From the NCBI RefSeq assembly GCF_002291145.1, contig NZ_NTGE01000026.1:28330-92329 (forward strand): a DNA stretch of 64,000 nt. The letters run 5' to 3'. This document shows positions 42,152 to 50,544 of this stretch, one piece after another. This stretch comes from Streptomyces sp. SA15 (GTDB taxonomy: Bacteria > Actinomycetota > Actinomycetes > Streptomycetales > Streptomycetaceae). The first letter of the stretch is position 1, and every line of letters begins with the position of its first letter. The notes beneath the pieces were generated by a model. It was given only the letters and a program-made list of their open reading frames with translations. It was not told the DNA's origin and did not search any database. The translations under genes and the position numbers were made by a program.

Positions 42152-43882
42152 ATGCACCTGCCCCCCGACGACCGCACCCTCAGCCCGCACACCGGCTACA
42201 CCCGCGCCCACTGGGAGGCGGCCGCCGGCGCCCTGCTGGCCGCCGTGGAGCCGTACGCCACCGAGGACCGCGCCCTTTACCACTTCCCCGGCGACCGTGA
42301 GAGCCGGTCCGGCCGCCTCTCCGACGGCCTGGAGGGCTACGCCCGTACGCTGCTGCTGGCGGCCTTCCGCCGCGACGAGACCGCCCTCGAGCGGTACGCC
42401 GACGGACTCGCCGCCGGCGTCTCGGGCGTCTGGCCCCGTATCGAGGACCGCAGCCAGCCGCTGGTCGAGGCGGCGTCGATCGCCCTCGCGCTGCGCCTGA
42501 CCCGCCCGTTGCTGTGGGACCGCTTGGACGACGATGTACGGCAGCGCGCGGCGGCCTGGCTCGGCGACGCGCTGACGGCTGAGGCCTGGCCCTGCAACTG
42601 GGAGTTGTTCCCGGTCACGGTCGGCGGCTTCCTGCTGTCGGTCGGGTATGAACCCGAGGCGTCCCGCAAGGCGATCGACCGGGGCCTGGAGCGCATCGAG
42701 GAGTGGTACGTCGGCGACGGCTGGTACACGGACGGCGACGGCCGCAAGTTCGACTACTACAACGGCTGGGCCATGCATCTGTATCCGGTATTGCACGCAT
42801 GGCTGGCAGACGACAGTCGACTGTTGAATGTATACGGTGGCCGACTGGAGGCCCACCTCGCCGACTACGCCCGCTTGTTCGGGGGCGACGGCGCCCCCAT
42901 GCACCAGGGGCGTTCCCTGACCTACCGCTTCGCGACGACGGTCCCGCTGTGGCTCGGCGCCCTGACGGGCCGTACGCCGCTGCCGCCGGGGGAGACGCGG
43001 CGCCTGGCCTCGGGCGCACTGAAGTACTTCCTCGACCGGGGCGCGGTCGACGAGCACGGCCTGCTCACCCTCGGCTGGCACGGCCCCAATTCCGCAGTCC
43101 TCCAAGGCTATTCGGGGCCGGCGTCGCCGTACTGGGCGAGCAAGGGCTTCCTCGGCCTGCTGCTCCCACCGGACCACGAGGTCTGGACGGCCCCGGAGGA
43201 ACCCGGCCCGACCGAACGCGCGGACGCGGTGACGCCGATCCTCGCCCCCAACTGGCTGCTCCAGTCGACGAGTTCGGACGGCGTGGTCCGCCTGCACAAC
43301 CACGGCAGCGAGGACGTCCGTTACGACCCCTACTACACGCGGCTCGCGTACTCGACGGTGACGGAGCCTTCGGCGTCGTACGCCTCGCAGGCCTCATCTG
43401 CCTCGTCTGCCTCGTCTGCCTCGTACGACAACAGCGTGATCGTCGGCGACGATCCGAGCCGTACCGGCATTGAACCGCTGGGTGTCGGGGACGGCTGGGT
43501 GGCCTCGCGGCACGAGGCGGGCGGGGGAGCGCGGGTGACCAGCGTGGTGCTCGCGCACGGGGCGGCGGAGGTGCGGGTCCATTTGGTGACGGGCGCGGAG
43601 CCGGGGACGCCGGTGCGGGTCACCGGGTGGGCGGCGGGGGACGGCGTGGGCGTGCGGGCGGAGCTGCTGCCAGTCCACGGTCTGAGCGACGAGCTCACGG
43701 GCGTCACAGGCGACGGCGACACGCTTTTCGTCGCGCTGGCCCGTCTCACCGCCGAGCCGGAACCGGTTCCGCTGGAGGAGACGGTCAGTGTGCGGGTGGA
43801 CGGGGCGGACGAGATCCACGTCGGCTGGAGCGGGGGGCCGGAGGTGCGGGTCCGGCCGGCGGACGGAGCGGTCGTCTCGTAA
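42152..43882 (+). CDS. DUF2264 family protein (probable glycan-active enzyme)
   Basis: The ATG follows GAGGAAAGAGAG, giving 576 residues and no signal peptide. The N-terminal alpha/alpha-barrel is of DUF2264 type, with GRLSDGLEGYARTLLLAAF near 50, NCNWELF-like PCNWELFPVTVGGFLLS near 150, and WYVGDGWYTDGDGRKFDYYNGWAMHLYPVL near 190-220. I recall that DUF2264 has been linked to CAZy family GH154 glucuronidases, which fits the pectin setting, but this is recalled rather than shown. A Ser/Ala repeat (ASSASSASSAS) lies near 412-424, encoded by a 9-bp DNA repeat at about 43390-43420. It probably works in the cytoplasm after import. Confidence 0.8.
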   Translation: MHLPPDDRTLSPHTGYTRAHWEAAAGALLAAVEPYATEDRALYHFPGDRESRSGRLSDGLEGYARTLLLAAFRRDETALERYADGLAAGVSGVWPRIEDRSQPLVEAASIALALRLTRPLLWDRLDDDVRQRAAAWLGDALTAEAWPCNWELFPVTVGGFLLSVGYEPEASRKAIDRGLERIEEWYVGDGWYTDGDGRKFDYYNGWAMHLYPVLHAWLADDSRLLNVYGGRLEAHLADYARLFGGDGAPMHQGRSLTYRFATTVPLWLGALTGRTPLPPGETRRLASGALKYFLDRGAVDEHGLLTLGWHGPNSAVLQGYSGPASPYWASKGFLGLLLPPDHEVWTAPEEPGPTERADAVTPILAPNWLLQSTSSDGVVRLHNHGSEDVRYDPYYTRLAYSTVTEPSASYASQASSASSASSASYDNSVIVGDDPSRTGIEPLGVGDGWVASRHEAGGGARVTSVVLAHGAAEVRVHLVTGAEPGTPVRVTGWAAGDGVGVRAELLPVHGLSDELTGVTGDGDTLFVALARLTAEPEPVPLEETVSVRVDGADEIHVGWSGGPEVRVRPADGAVVS

Positions 43883-43939
43883 GACCTCGTACGGACTCTC
43901 CTGCGGACTCTCGTACGGACCTCTACGACCTTCTACGGA

Positions 43940-44359
43940 TCAGAACGCTTGCCGCCGCGGCAGACGACTGACCGCGGCGACGGTCGCCAGAGCCGCAAGA
44001 GTCCACACCGCGTAGACGAAGTAGTCGTCCCACGGGGAGTCGACGTCGGGCACCGCGGCATACGCGAGCCGGTTGATGCCCCAGCCGACCGCCAGCGCGG
44101 CGACGACGGCCGGCCAGCGGTGCCGTACGCCCTCGATCACGGTCCGGAGCATTTCCAGGACGGTGATGGTCATCATCAGGGCCGGGCCCTCGCCGTCGTC
44201 CCAGCCGAGGACGGTGGGAACCAACCCGACGGCCATGCAGTACAGCCAGGTCTGCAGCAGCGGCCATGCAGGGGCGGGCCTACGGGGCGCCTCCTCAGGC
44301 AGCCAGAAGAACCGCCGCACGCTCTGGACGACACCACGCTTCGTCTTGCTGGACATCAT
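43940..44359 (-). CDS. Small multi-pass membrane protein
   Basis: The start is the first of two adjacent ATGs (MMSSKTKRGVVQSVRRFFW), with a GGGGGCGGGA ribosome site. The protein has 139 residues. About four hydrophobic segments are visible: LLQTWLYCMAVGLVPTVLGW, ALMMTITVLEMLRTVI, AVVAALAVGWGINRLAYA and FVYAVWTLAALATVAAV. I do not recognise the family and no partner is evident nearby. An inner-membrane location is the only inference. Confidence 0.65.
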   Translation of the reverse strand: MMSSKTKRGVVQSVRRFFWLPEEAPRRPAPAWPLLQTWLYCMAVGLVPTVLGWDDGEGPALMMTITVLEMLRTVIEGVRHRWPAVVAALAVGWGINRLAYAAVPDVDSPWDDYFVYAVWTLAALATVAAVSRLPRRQAF

Positions 44360-44675
44360 TCCCGCCCCCCGTCTGCGCGCTCCGCTATGAGTGAGACGCG
44401 CCAAACGGGGGCGGCGGTTGTACGGAGGCTGCCCTTCAGCTCAGCCCGGCAACCAAGCTGTGCGACCGTCGCTGAGCCCGTTACCCGTGCCAGTCCTCGC
44501 CCTCGTGCCTGCTGTTCTGTGGTGCCGCAGGTGTGTTGCAACAGGAGCTGGAACCTGTACAGGCCACGACTCCTCTCGATGCCTCCACTGCCCGCTGCCA
44601 AGAATGCCACGAGGTGCGCAGGGCATCACCGGACAGAGAGTGTCTCAGCAGCTGTCCGACTGTCCCAGCATCAGC

Positions 44676-45002
44676 CTTGACCTGCATAAATGGACGCGAC
44701 AGCAGAATCCGGGTGGCGCCGCGACGGTGTTCAGGGTCTCGCTCAAGGCGGTGGACAAGTGGTGGGCGAAGTGGCTGGCGGGTGGGCGCGAGGCGCTGGT
44801 GGCCCGGCCGCGTGGGCGCCGGGTCGGCGAGCATCAGGTTCTCGATGCCGTCGAGCAGCAGGCGATCCGGCAGGCCGTACTGGATCACCGTCCCTGTGAC
44901 CTGGGGCTGGCTGGGCAGCTTTGGGCGCGGGCCGGGGTGGGGGATCTGATCGCGGGCCGACGAACGGGCACCCCGTCGGGTCACTGGGTCGTCGATCGGT
45001 AG
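44676..45002 (+). pseudogene. IS630-family transposase N-terminal fragment
   Basis: The plus strand reads KWTRQQNPGGAATVFRVSLKAVDKWWAKW, then GGREALVARPRGRRVGEHQVLD and HRPCDLGLAGQLWARAGVGDLI. The blocks V-S-x-x-x-V-x-x-W-W, GRRVGEHQ-L and HRPCDLGL-GQLW are typical of the helix-turn-helix half of Streptomyces IS630-type transposases. The sequence changes after GDLIA and stops at 45002, so the DDE catalytic domain is missing. No start codon with a ribosome site is evident. No terminal inverted repeats were recognised. Confidence 0.75.
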
Positions 45003-45157
45003 GGCGTCCGCCGTAGGAAAACTCATCGCGCCCGGCCCCAAGACCGTACTCAGGAATCTGGTCAGACGTTCGATCCGTCGGGATGCTCGGAGTAAACGGG
45101 ATGCTCAGCGCAACCCGGGTTGTTCGGTGTCAGAGACCGCAAAGGGGACCTACGGCC

Positions 45158-46126
45158 ATGAAGGCGATCGTTCAGGATGCGTACGGGTCGGAAGATCTCC
45201 TGGACCTGCGTGACATCGACCGCCCCGTACCGGGCGACGACGAGGTGCTCGTCGAGGTACGTGCCGCCGGTGTGGGGCCCGAAGTGTGGCACCTGATGAC
45301 AGGCAAGCCGTACGTGGCCCGGGTCGCCCTCGGACTTCGCAGGCCCAAGAACCCCGTCCGCGGCTGGGACGGGGCCGGGCGCATCGAGGCGGTCGGGGCG
45401 AAGGTGACCGACTTCAAGCCGGGGGACGAGGTGTTCGGCAACTGCGAGGGGGCCTTCGCCGAGTATGCGCGTGCCAAGGCCGACAAGATTGTGCTCAAGC
45501 CCGCCAACCTCACATTCGAGCAGGCCGCCGCCCTCCCCGTCTCCGGCATGACCGCCCTCCAGGCCCTCAGCGGCAAGTCCCGCCCCCAGCCCGGTCAACG
45601 GGTCCTCGTCATCGGCGCGTCCGGCGGCGTGGGAACGTACGCCGTCCAGCTCGCCACGATGTACGGCGCCGAGGTCACCGGCGTCTGCGGTCCCGCCGGC
45701 GCGGCCCTCGTCCGGTCCCTGGGCGCCACCCACGTCATCGACTACACGCGCGAGGACATCACCGACAGCCCGCACCGCTATGACGTCATCGTCGACAACG
45801 CGGGACTTCGGCCGCTGCCCGTACTCCGCCGAGCCCTCACCCCACGCGGCACCCTCGTCATCGTCGGCGGCGAGGGAGGAAGCGGCTTCCTCGGCGGTAT
45901 GAGCCGTGGCCTCCGGGCCGTCCTGCTCTCCCCCTTCATCGCCCAAAACCTGCGCAACCTCGTCTCCCTCACCCGCCGCGAGGACCTCCTGACCCTGAAG
46001 GACCTCACCGAGAAGGACCGGATCACCCCGGTCATCGACCGCACCTACCCCCTCGCTGAGGCACCCGCAGCCATCCACCACCTGAGGCAGGGCCACCCCC
46101 GAGGCAAGCTCGTCGTCACCATCTGA
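45158..46126 (+). CDS. Zinc-independent alcohol dehydrogenase / quinone reductase (MDR) family
   Basis: The ATG at 45158 (MKAIVQDAYGSEDLLDL) follows AAAGGGGA. The protein has 322 residues. The MDR N-terminal GroES-like domain contains RGWDGAGRIEAVGAKVTDFKPGDEVFG without the zinc-binding cysteines. The NADPH-binding site is VLVIGASGGVGTYAVQLA at about 148. It likely reduces a quinone or enone with NADPH in the cytoplasm. Just upstream, CAACCCGGGTTG (45113-45124) is a 12-bp palindrome that could be an operator. Confidence 0.87.
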   Translation: MKAIVQDAYGSEDLLDLRDIDRPVPGDDEVLVEVRAAGVGPEVWHLMTGKPYVARVALGLRRPKNPVRGWDGAGRIEAVGAKVTDFKPGDEVFGNCEGAFAEYARAKADKIVLKPANLTFEQAAALPVSGMTALQALSGKSRPQPGQRVLVIGASGGVGTYAVQLATMYGAEVTGVCGPAGAALVRSLGATHVIDYTREDITDSPHRYDVIVDNAGLRPLPVLRRALTPRGTLVIVGGEGGSGFLGGMSRGLRAVLLSPFIAQNLRNLVSLTRREDLLTLKDLTEKDRITPVIDRTYPLAEAPAAIHHLRQGHPRGKLVVTI

Positions 46127-46202
46127 CGGCTGCCCGCCCCCAGCCCGGTCAGCGGGCTGGAATTGGGTTGCGGTGCTCGGCGTGGCGCTTTCAGAATGCG
46201 GC

Positions 46203-46820
46203 ATGGACGACAATCCCACCATCAATCAGCTCCCCACCGCCCTGACGGAGTTGCAGGCCGCCGCCCACGCCGCCGGTTTCACCATGTCGTGCGAACCCCG
46301 TACCGGGAGCCTGCTCGCCACCCTCGCCGCGACCCGCCCCGGCGGTCGGATCCTCGAACTGGGGACCGGTGTCGGCGAAGGCACCGCCTGGCTGCTCAGC
46401 GGGATGGACAAGGCGGCCGAGCTGGTGAGCGTGGAGCTCGACGACGCCGTGCAGGGCATCGCTCGGCAGCAGTTCGACGGCGACGAGCGCGTCCGCTTCG
46501 TGACCGGCGACGGCGGGCGCTGGCTGGAGGAGTACGACGGCGCCCCCTTCGACCTCGTCTTCGCAGACACCTGGCCGGGGAAGTTCACCCACCTCGACCG
46601 GGTCCTGGAGCTGGTCGTGCCCGGCGGGATGTACGTCATCGACGACCTCGCACCCCAGCCCGGCTGGCCGGACGGTCACGAGGCCGCCGTGACCGATCTG
46701 CTGGCCACACTGGAGGAGCGCTCCGGCTTCCGCACCACCCGGCTGACCTGGTCGAGCGGCCTGCTCATCGCCGTACGGGACGCAGCAGACGACGTAGTGG
46801 ACGTACGAGCCGGCGTCTGA
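46203..46820 (+). CDS. Class I SAM-dependent O-methyltransferase-like protein
   Basis: The ATG at 46203 (MDDNPTINQLPTALTELQ) was chosen; a GTG ten codons earlier has no ribosome site either. The protein has 205 residues. The SAM-binding motif I is ILELGTGVGEGTAWLLSG near 50, the acidic motif is VSVELDD near 77, motif III is FVTGDGGRWLEEY and motif IV is FDLVFADTWPGKF. The fold resembles O-methyltransferase family 3. Substrate unknown. It lies 76 bp after the dehydrogenase gene. Confidence 0.8.
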   Translation: MDDNPTINQLPTALTELQAAAHAAGFTMSCEPRTGSLLATLAATRPGGRILELGTGVGEGTAWLLSGMDKAAELVSVELDDAVQGIARQQFDGDERVRFVTGDGGRWLEEYDGAPFDLVFADTWPGKFTHLDRVLELVVPGGMYVIDDLAPQPGWPDGHEAAVTDLLATLEERSGFRTTRLTWSSGLLIAVRDAADDVVDVRAGV

Positions 46821-47007
46821 ATCACTGGGTCCAGGCCCAGCTCCGTACGCGCCGCCCGCACATGGTGCAGCCCCCGGGCGCATCCCGGATCACCCTCCGC
46901 GCGGATCCTGCGCGGGCTCGACGCACGGGCAGCCTGACGTGGTGGGGTGCGGCTGCCCTACCTGACAGGAGACTCCCCATCGCGGGCACCTCGACTACCG
47001 TGTTCGC

Positions 47008-47709
47008 GTGATCAGCATGGAATGGGACGGCCTCACCGACCGCGAGCGCTTCGGCGACTGGTACCGGGAGAAGCGGGACCGGTTCGCGGACACGGCCCGG
47101 GACGCCGACTGGAACGGCCTGTTCGAGGAGTTGGGGAGGCATCCTGGGTGGGTCAATCTCCCCCGGCCCGGGAACCGCAGCGGCTTCGCCCCGCTGCATC
47201 AGGCCGCCTGGCACGGCGCGGACTTCGCCCTCGTCTCCCGGCTGATCGCACATGGCGCCTGGCGGACGCAGCGCACCGGGGACGGGCGGCGCGCCGTGGA
47301 CGTCGCGCGGGAACAGGGGCACACGCATCTGCTGGAGCTTCTGGAGCCGGTCGTGGTGCGCCACCTCCCCTCCCCTCCGGATGTGCTGGAGCACCACTTC
47401 CATTCGCTGCTGCGGGAGAGGACCGGCCGCTGCTTCGAGGAGATCGAGCACCTGCTGCCGCCGCTGTCTCCCCTGACGGAGGGACCGGCCGTGGAGGTCG
47501 ACTTCCGGGTGGTCGGCATGATGGGCGGCTTCACCTACCGCCTTGGTACCCACGGCCTTGAGGACGACGTCCTGCATGTGCACGGCCACTCGCGGATGGA
47601 CGCCGACGACGGGGACCACTACCGCGTCACCCCCGAGGGCTGGTCCAGGATCGAACGCACGCGCGTGCCGCCGCCTCCCCCGCCCGCCACGCGGCACCCC
47701 GCGTCCTGA
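47008..47709 (+). CDS. Ankyrin-repeat protein
   Basis: GTG at 47008 is used (VISMEWDGLTDRERF); an ATG three codons later is an equal alternative. No Shine-Dalgarno is visible, so translation may be leaderless or weak. The protein has 233 residues. Ankyrin-type units are FAPLHQAAWHGADFALVSRLIAHG and AVDVAREQGHTHLLELL. The C-terminal half (VEVDFRVVGMMGGFTYRLG) is a separate small beta domain. The tail is Pro-rich. Probably a cytoplasmic interaction protein; partner unknown. Confidence 0.72.
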   Translation: MISMEWDGLTDRERFGDWYREKRDRFADTARDADWNGLFEELGRHPGWVNLPRPGNRSGFAPLHQAAWHGADFALVSRLIAHGAWRTQRTGDGRRAVDVAREQGHTHLLELLEPVVVRHLPSPPDVLEHHFHSLLRERTGRCFEEIEHLLPPLSPLTEGPAVEVDFRVVGMMGGFTYRLGTHGLEDDVLHVHGHSRMDADDGDHYRVTPEGWSRIERTRVPPPPPPATRHPAS

Positions 47710-47736
47710 CCGGCCAGGGCGTCGTCGCGGCGGTGC

Positions 47737-48651
47737 CTACAGCCCGAAGAGCCGCGCCCCGTTCTCGTAACAAACTCCGCGCAACCACTCATCACCCAGT
47801 CCGAGCCGTTCGAGGACCTCGAGCTGATGGACGTACGGATAAGGGATGTTGGGGAAGTCCGACCCGAGCAGAATCCGGTCGCCGAGGTCGGCGAGCCGGC
47901 CGAGTTCGGTTGCCGGGAAGGGGCTGAAGCGCTCGCTGAAATCCGTGAACACCATGGTCGTGTCCAGGCGGACCTCGTCGTACCGCTCGGCCAGGTCCAG
48001 GAAGTCGGTGTACTCCGGCATCCCCATGTGCGCCACGACCAGGGGCAGGCGCGGATGCCGGGCGAGGAGCCGCCTCACCGGCTCCGGCCCGGTGTGTTTG
48101 CCGGGTGCGGGACCCGAGCCGCAGTGCATGACCACGGGGACTCCCGCCTCGGCCAGCATCCCCCACACGGGATCGAGCAGCTCGTGAGCCGGGTCGTACG
48201 CCCCCACCTGCACATGGGACTTGAAGACCCGAGCCCCCGCCTCGACCGCCGTGCGCACATACTCCGCCACGCCCCCCTCGGGATAGAGGGTGGCCGTGTG
48301 CAGACAGTCGGGCGTGCGTCCCGCGAAGTCGGCGGCCCATTCGTTCAGCCAGGGTGCCATGCCGCCCTTGTGCGGATAGAGCATCGCGGTGAAAGCGCGT
48401 ACCCCGAACTGCCGAAGCAACGCGATCCGTTCTTCTTCCTCGTGCCGATAGGTGATGCCCCACTCGATGCCCGTCGCCGGGCCGACCGCGTCGAAGTACG
48501 CCCACACCTTGCGCAGTACCCGCTCCGGCATGAAGTGCGTGTGTACGTCGACGAGCCCGGGGACCCCGATGCGTCGCCGAAACCTCTCCACAGCCTCGAC
48601 TTCACCCGCGGGGCCGGGTTGAGGTAGCGGCCGTACGAATCGCGCAGTCAT
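47737..48651 (-). CDS. Amidohydrolase family 2 protein
   Basis: The start ATG at 48651 gives MTARFVRPLPQPG; a longer frame start at 48735 is Arg-rich and unlikely. The protein has 304 residues. TIM-barrel metal-site motifs are VDVHTHFMP (H-x-H) near 35, VVMHCGSG, VVAHMG and the Asp in LLGSDFPNIPYPY near 275. These place it in the Amidohydro_2 group that includes decarboxylases and lactonases such as PDC/LigI-type hydrolases. Its substrate cannot be deduced. It is convergent with the ankyrin gene, 27 bp apart. Confidence 0.83.
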   Translation of the reverse strand: MTARFVRPLPQPGPAGEVEAVERFRRRIGVPGLVDVHTHFMPERVLRKVWAYFDAVGPATGIEWGITYRHEEEERIALLRQFGVRAFTAMLYPHKGGMAPWLNEWAADFAGRTPDCLHTATLYPEGGVAEYVRTAVEAGARVFKSHVQVGAYDPAHELLDPVWGMLAEAGVPVVMHCGSGPAPGKHTGPEPVRRLLARHPRLPLVVAHMGMPEYTDFLDLAERYDEVRLDTTMVFTDFSERFSPFPATELGRLADLGDRILLGSDFPNIPYPYVHQLEVLERLGLGDEWLRGVCYENGARLFGL

Positions 48652-48685
48652 GTCCTCACTGTCGCATGGACGCGCCCGCCTTCGA

Positions 48686-49093
48686 TCACGGTTCGCGCCG
48701 AAGAACCGGAGGGATCCGTCGCCTGTGCGTGGCACGCAACCGCAAAGCCGCGGCGCTATTTCCGGACGGCCGGCCGCGTCCTTGCCGGCCCCGGAGCGTC
48801 CGAAGCGCCGTGGCGCGCTCAGGGCGGCACAGGCAGGGCCAAGACATGTAGTTCGTTGCTGTCTCTATGGCCTCGGATCGATGCGCGGCGGCATGGTCGC
48901 TACGGCCGGCGGCCCGAGTGCCGGAGACCGCCTCGCGGCTGACCGTACCGGCGCGCTCGTCGAAGTCCCAGCGGGCGGAGGGACTTCCGGGCAGACGCCG
49001 TTCCTGGGCGGTGGCGGTCGGCACGAACGCGAACGGGACGATCGCACCGCCGACGGCGGCGGACACGACACCGAGGGCCGTTCTTCTCCTCAT
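48686..49093 (-). pseudogene. Remnant of an exported glycoside-hydrolase-type gene
   Basis: From ATG 49093, with GGAG upstream, the minus strand codes a clear leader MRRRTALGVVSAAVGGAIVPFAF and the mature start ARWDFDERAGTVSREAVSG. This block is typical of the N-terminus of secreted Streptomyces sugar hydrolases (W-D-F-D-E-G-x-G-x-V-x-D-x-V-S-G). After VSGTRA the frame loses any protein character and ends at 48686 after 135 residues. It is divergent from the LacI gene of the GH32 operon, with an operator-like site 54 bp upstream, so it was probably a fructan-type enzyme of that regulon that has decayed. Confidence 0.6.
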
Positions 49094-49146
49094 GGCTGAC
49101 TCCATGGCTCACTCCTGGGTCGGCGCGGCAGGCTGACGCCGTGCCA

Positions 49147-49355
49147 AATCGGTTTAACCGGTGGCTCGGCATCGTTCGCGTGCCGCGACAGCTAAAGCAA
49201 GGGCTAACGCACACCGATTTACTCGTGCGTTACCTAGAGTCCGGGCAAAACGGTCCATAGATCCACCGTTTTCCCTTTGGGATGTCCGGGGTGTTGACAC
49301 CGATCGAAGAGCGCATCACTCTCATCGCAATCTGCTAATCCGATTTAACAACGGA
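49147..49355. promoter_or_regulatory. Three LacI-type half-palindromes and a promoter of the fructan operon
   Basis: TCGGTTTAACCG (49149-49160; CGGTT-T-AACCG is perfect), ACCGATTTACTC (49213-49224) and TCCGATTTAACA (49339-49350) share the core CGATTTA/CGGTTTAA. They flank a possible -35 TTGACA at 49294-49299. The last lies 18 bp before the LacI start codon and the first 54 bp before the divergent remnant gene, which suits a repressor controlling both directions. Confidence 0.6.
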
Positions 49356-49367
49356 GCTGAGCCGCTG

Positions 49368-50402
49368 ATGCCCGAACGACGCGTGACCATGGCCGACGTT
49401 GCCCGCAAGGCGGGCGTCTCGCCGACGACCGCGTCGTTCGCTCTCTCCGGCCGCACCGACATGCGCATCTCCGACGCCTCCCGCGAACGCGTGCTGGAGG
49501 CCGCCCGGGAGCTGGGCTACCGCCCCAACGTCACCGCACGCAGCCTGCGGACGAAGTCGACCCAGACCATCGGGTTCGTGTCGGACCTGATCACCACGAC
49601 ACCGTTCGCGGGCGATGTGATCCGCGGCGCGCTGGAGGCTGCCCGGGAACGGGACCATCTGCTGTTCATCACGGAGACCGGCGGCGACCGCGACGCCGAG
49701 TCGTCGATGGTCCACGCGCTGCTGGACCGCCAGGTCGACGCGGTGATCTACGCGTCGATGTTCACCCGGTACATCACTCCGCCCAAGGAGCTGTACGGGC
49801 GCCGGGTGGTCCTGCTGAACTGCCTGGCCCCCGGTTTCGACGCGCCGTCCGTCGTCCCGGACGAGATCGAGGCCGGCCGGGACGCGGCCCGGGCCCTGCT
49901 CGCGGCCGGTCACACAGAGGGCATCTGGTCGATCGGTGGGCACCAGGCCGTTCCGGCCACGCCCGAGGGGATCATCGCCGGCAACGAGCGCATGCGCGGG
50001 CTGGAGGAGGTCCTGCGGGCGGGCGGGGCCCGCCTGGACGGTGTCGTCGAGTGCGACTGGGACACGCGGGACGGCTACCGGGAGGTCGCCGCCCTGCTCG
50101 CGGCGGGTCATCGCCCCCGGGCGCTGGTGTGCCTGACCGACCGGCTCTCCTTCGGCGCCTACCAGGCGCTCGGCGAGGCGGGTCTGTCGGTACCCGGCGA
50201 CGTGTCGGTGGTCTCCTTCGACGACCAGGACATCGCGTCCGTACTGCGCCCGGCGCTCACCACGCTGAAACTGCCGCACTACCAACTCGGCCGCCTTGCC
50301 GTGGCGTTGATCCTCGGCGAGGGGCCGCTCGAAGCGGTCGTACACCGTGTGCCCATGCCGCTGCGGGAGCGTGCCTCCATCGGCGCCCCCTCGGCGGGCT
50401 GA
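49368..50402 (+). CDS. LacI-family regulator of the GH32/ABC operon
   Basis: The ATG at 49368 (MPERRVTMADVARKAGVS) follows GGAG at some distance. The protein has 344 residues. The HTH is at about 6-32 (TMADVARKAGVSPTTASFALSGR). The effector domain has LVCLTDRLSFGAYQALGEAG and SVVSFDDQDIASVLRPALTTLKLP. It precedes the binding-protein gene on the same strand, from which a strong hairpin separates it. By position it should respond to sucrose, fructose or a fructo-oligosaccharide; this is inferred from the GH32 gene. Confidence 0.9.
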   Translation: MPERRVTMADVARKAGVSPTTASFALSGRTDMRISDASRERVLEAARELGYRPNVTARSLRTKSTQTIGFVSDLITTTPFAGDVIRGALEAARERDHLLFITETGGDRDAESSMVHALLDRQVDAVIYASMFTRYITPPKELYGRRVVLLNCLAPGFDAPSVVPDEIEAGRDAARALLAAGHTEGIWSIGGHQAVPATPEGIIAGNERMRGLEEVLRAGGARLDGVVECDWDTRDGYREVAALLAAGHRPRALVCLTDRLSFGAYQALGEAGLSVPGDVSVVSFDDQDIASVLRPALTTLKLPHYQLGRLAVALILGEGPLEAVVHRVPMPLRERASIGAPSAG

Positions 50403-50425
50403 CACCGGGCACCCGAAAAACGGCT

Positions 50426-50462
50426 GTCCCGCCGCCCGGACCGAAGCCCCGGGCGGCGGGAC
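50426..50462. terminator. Perfect 14-bp stem hairpin after the LacI gene
   Basis: GTCCCGCCGCCCGG (50426-50439) pairs perfectly with CCGGGCGGCGGGAC (50449-50462) around a 9-base loop, 24 bp after the LacI stop. It should reduce read-through into the transport genes, which would then need their own promoter in the remaining 82 bp, or partial read-through. Confidence 0.7.
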
Positions 50463-50544
50463 GACCACCAAGAACAGCGACCGTCGCAACCGGTCGCCCA
50501 GGCGGGTCCGGCAAGACCCGTCTCAGTGAGATGGAGGAACCCTC

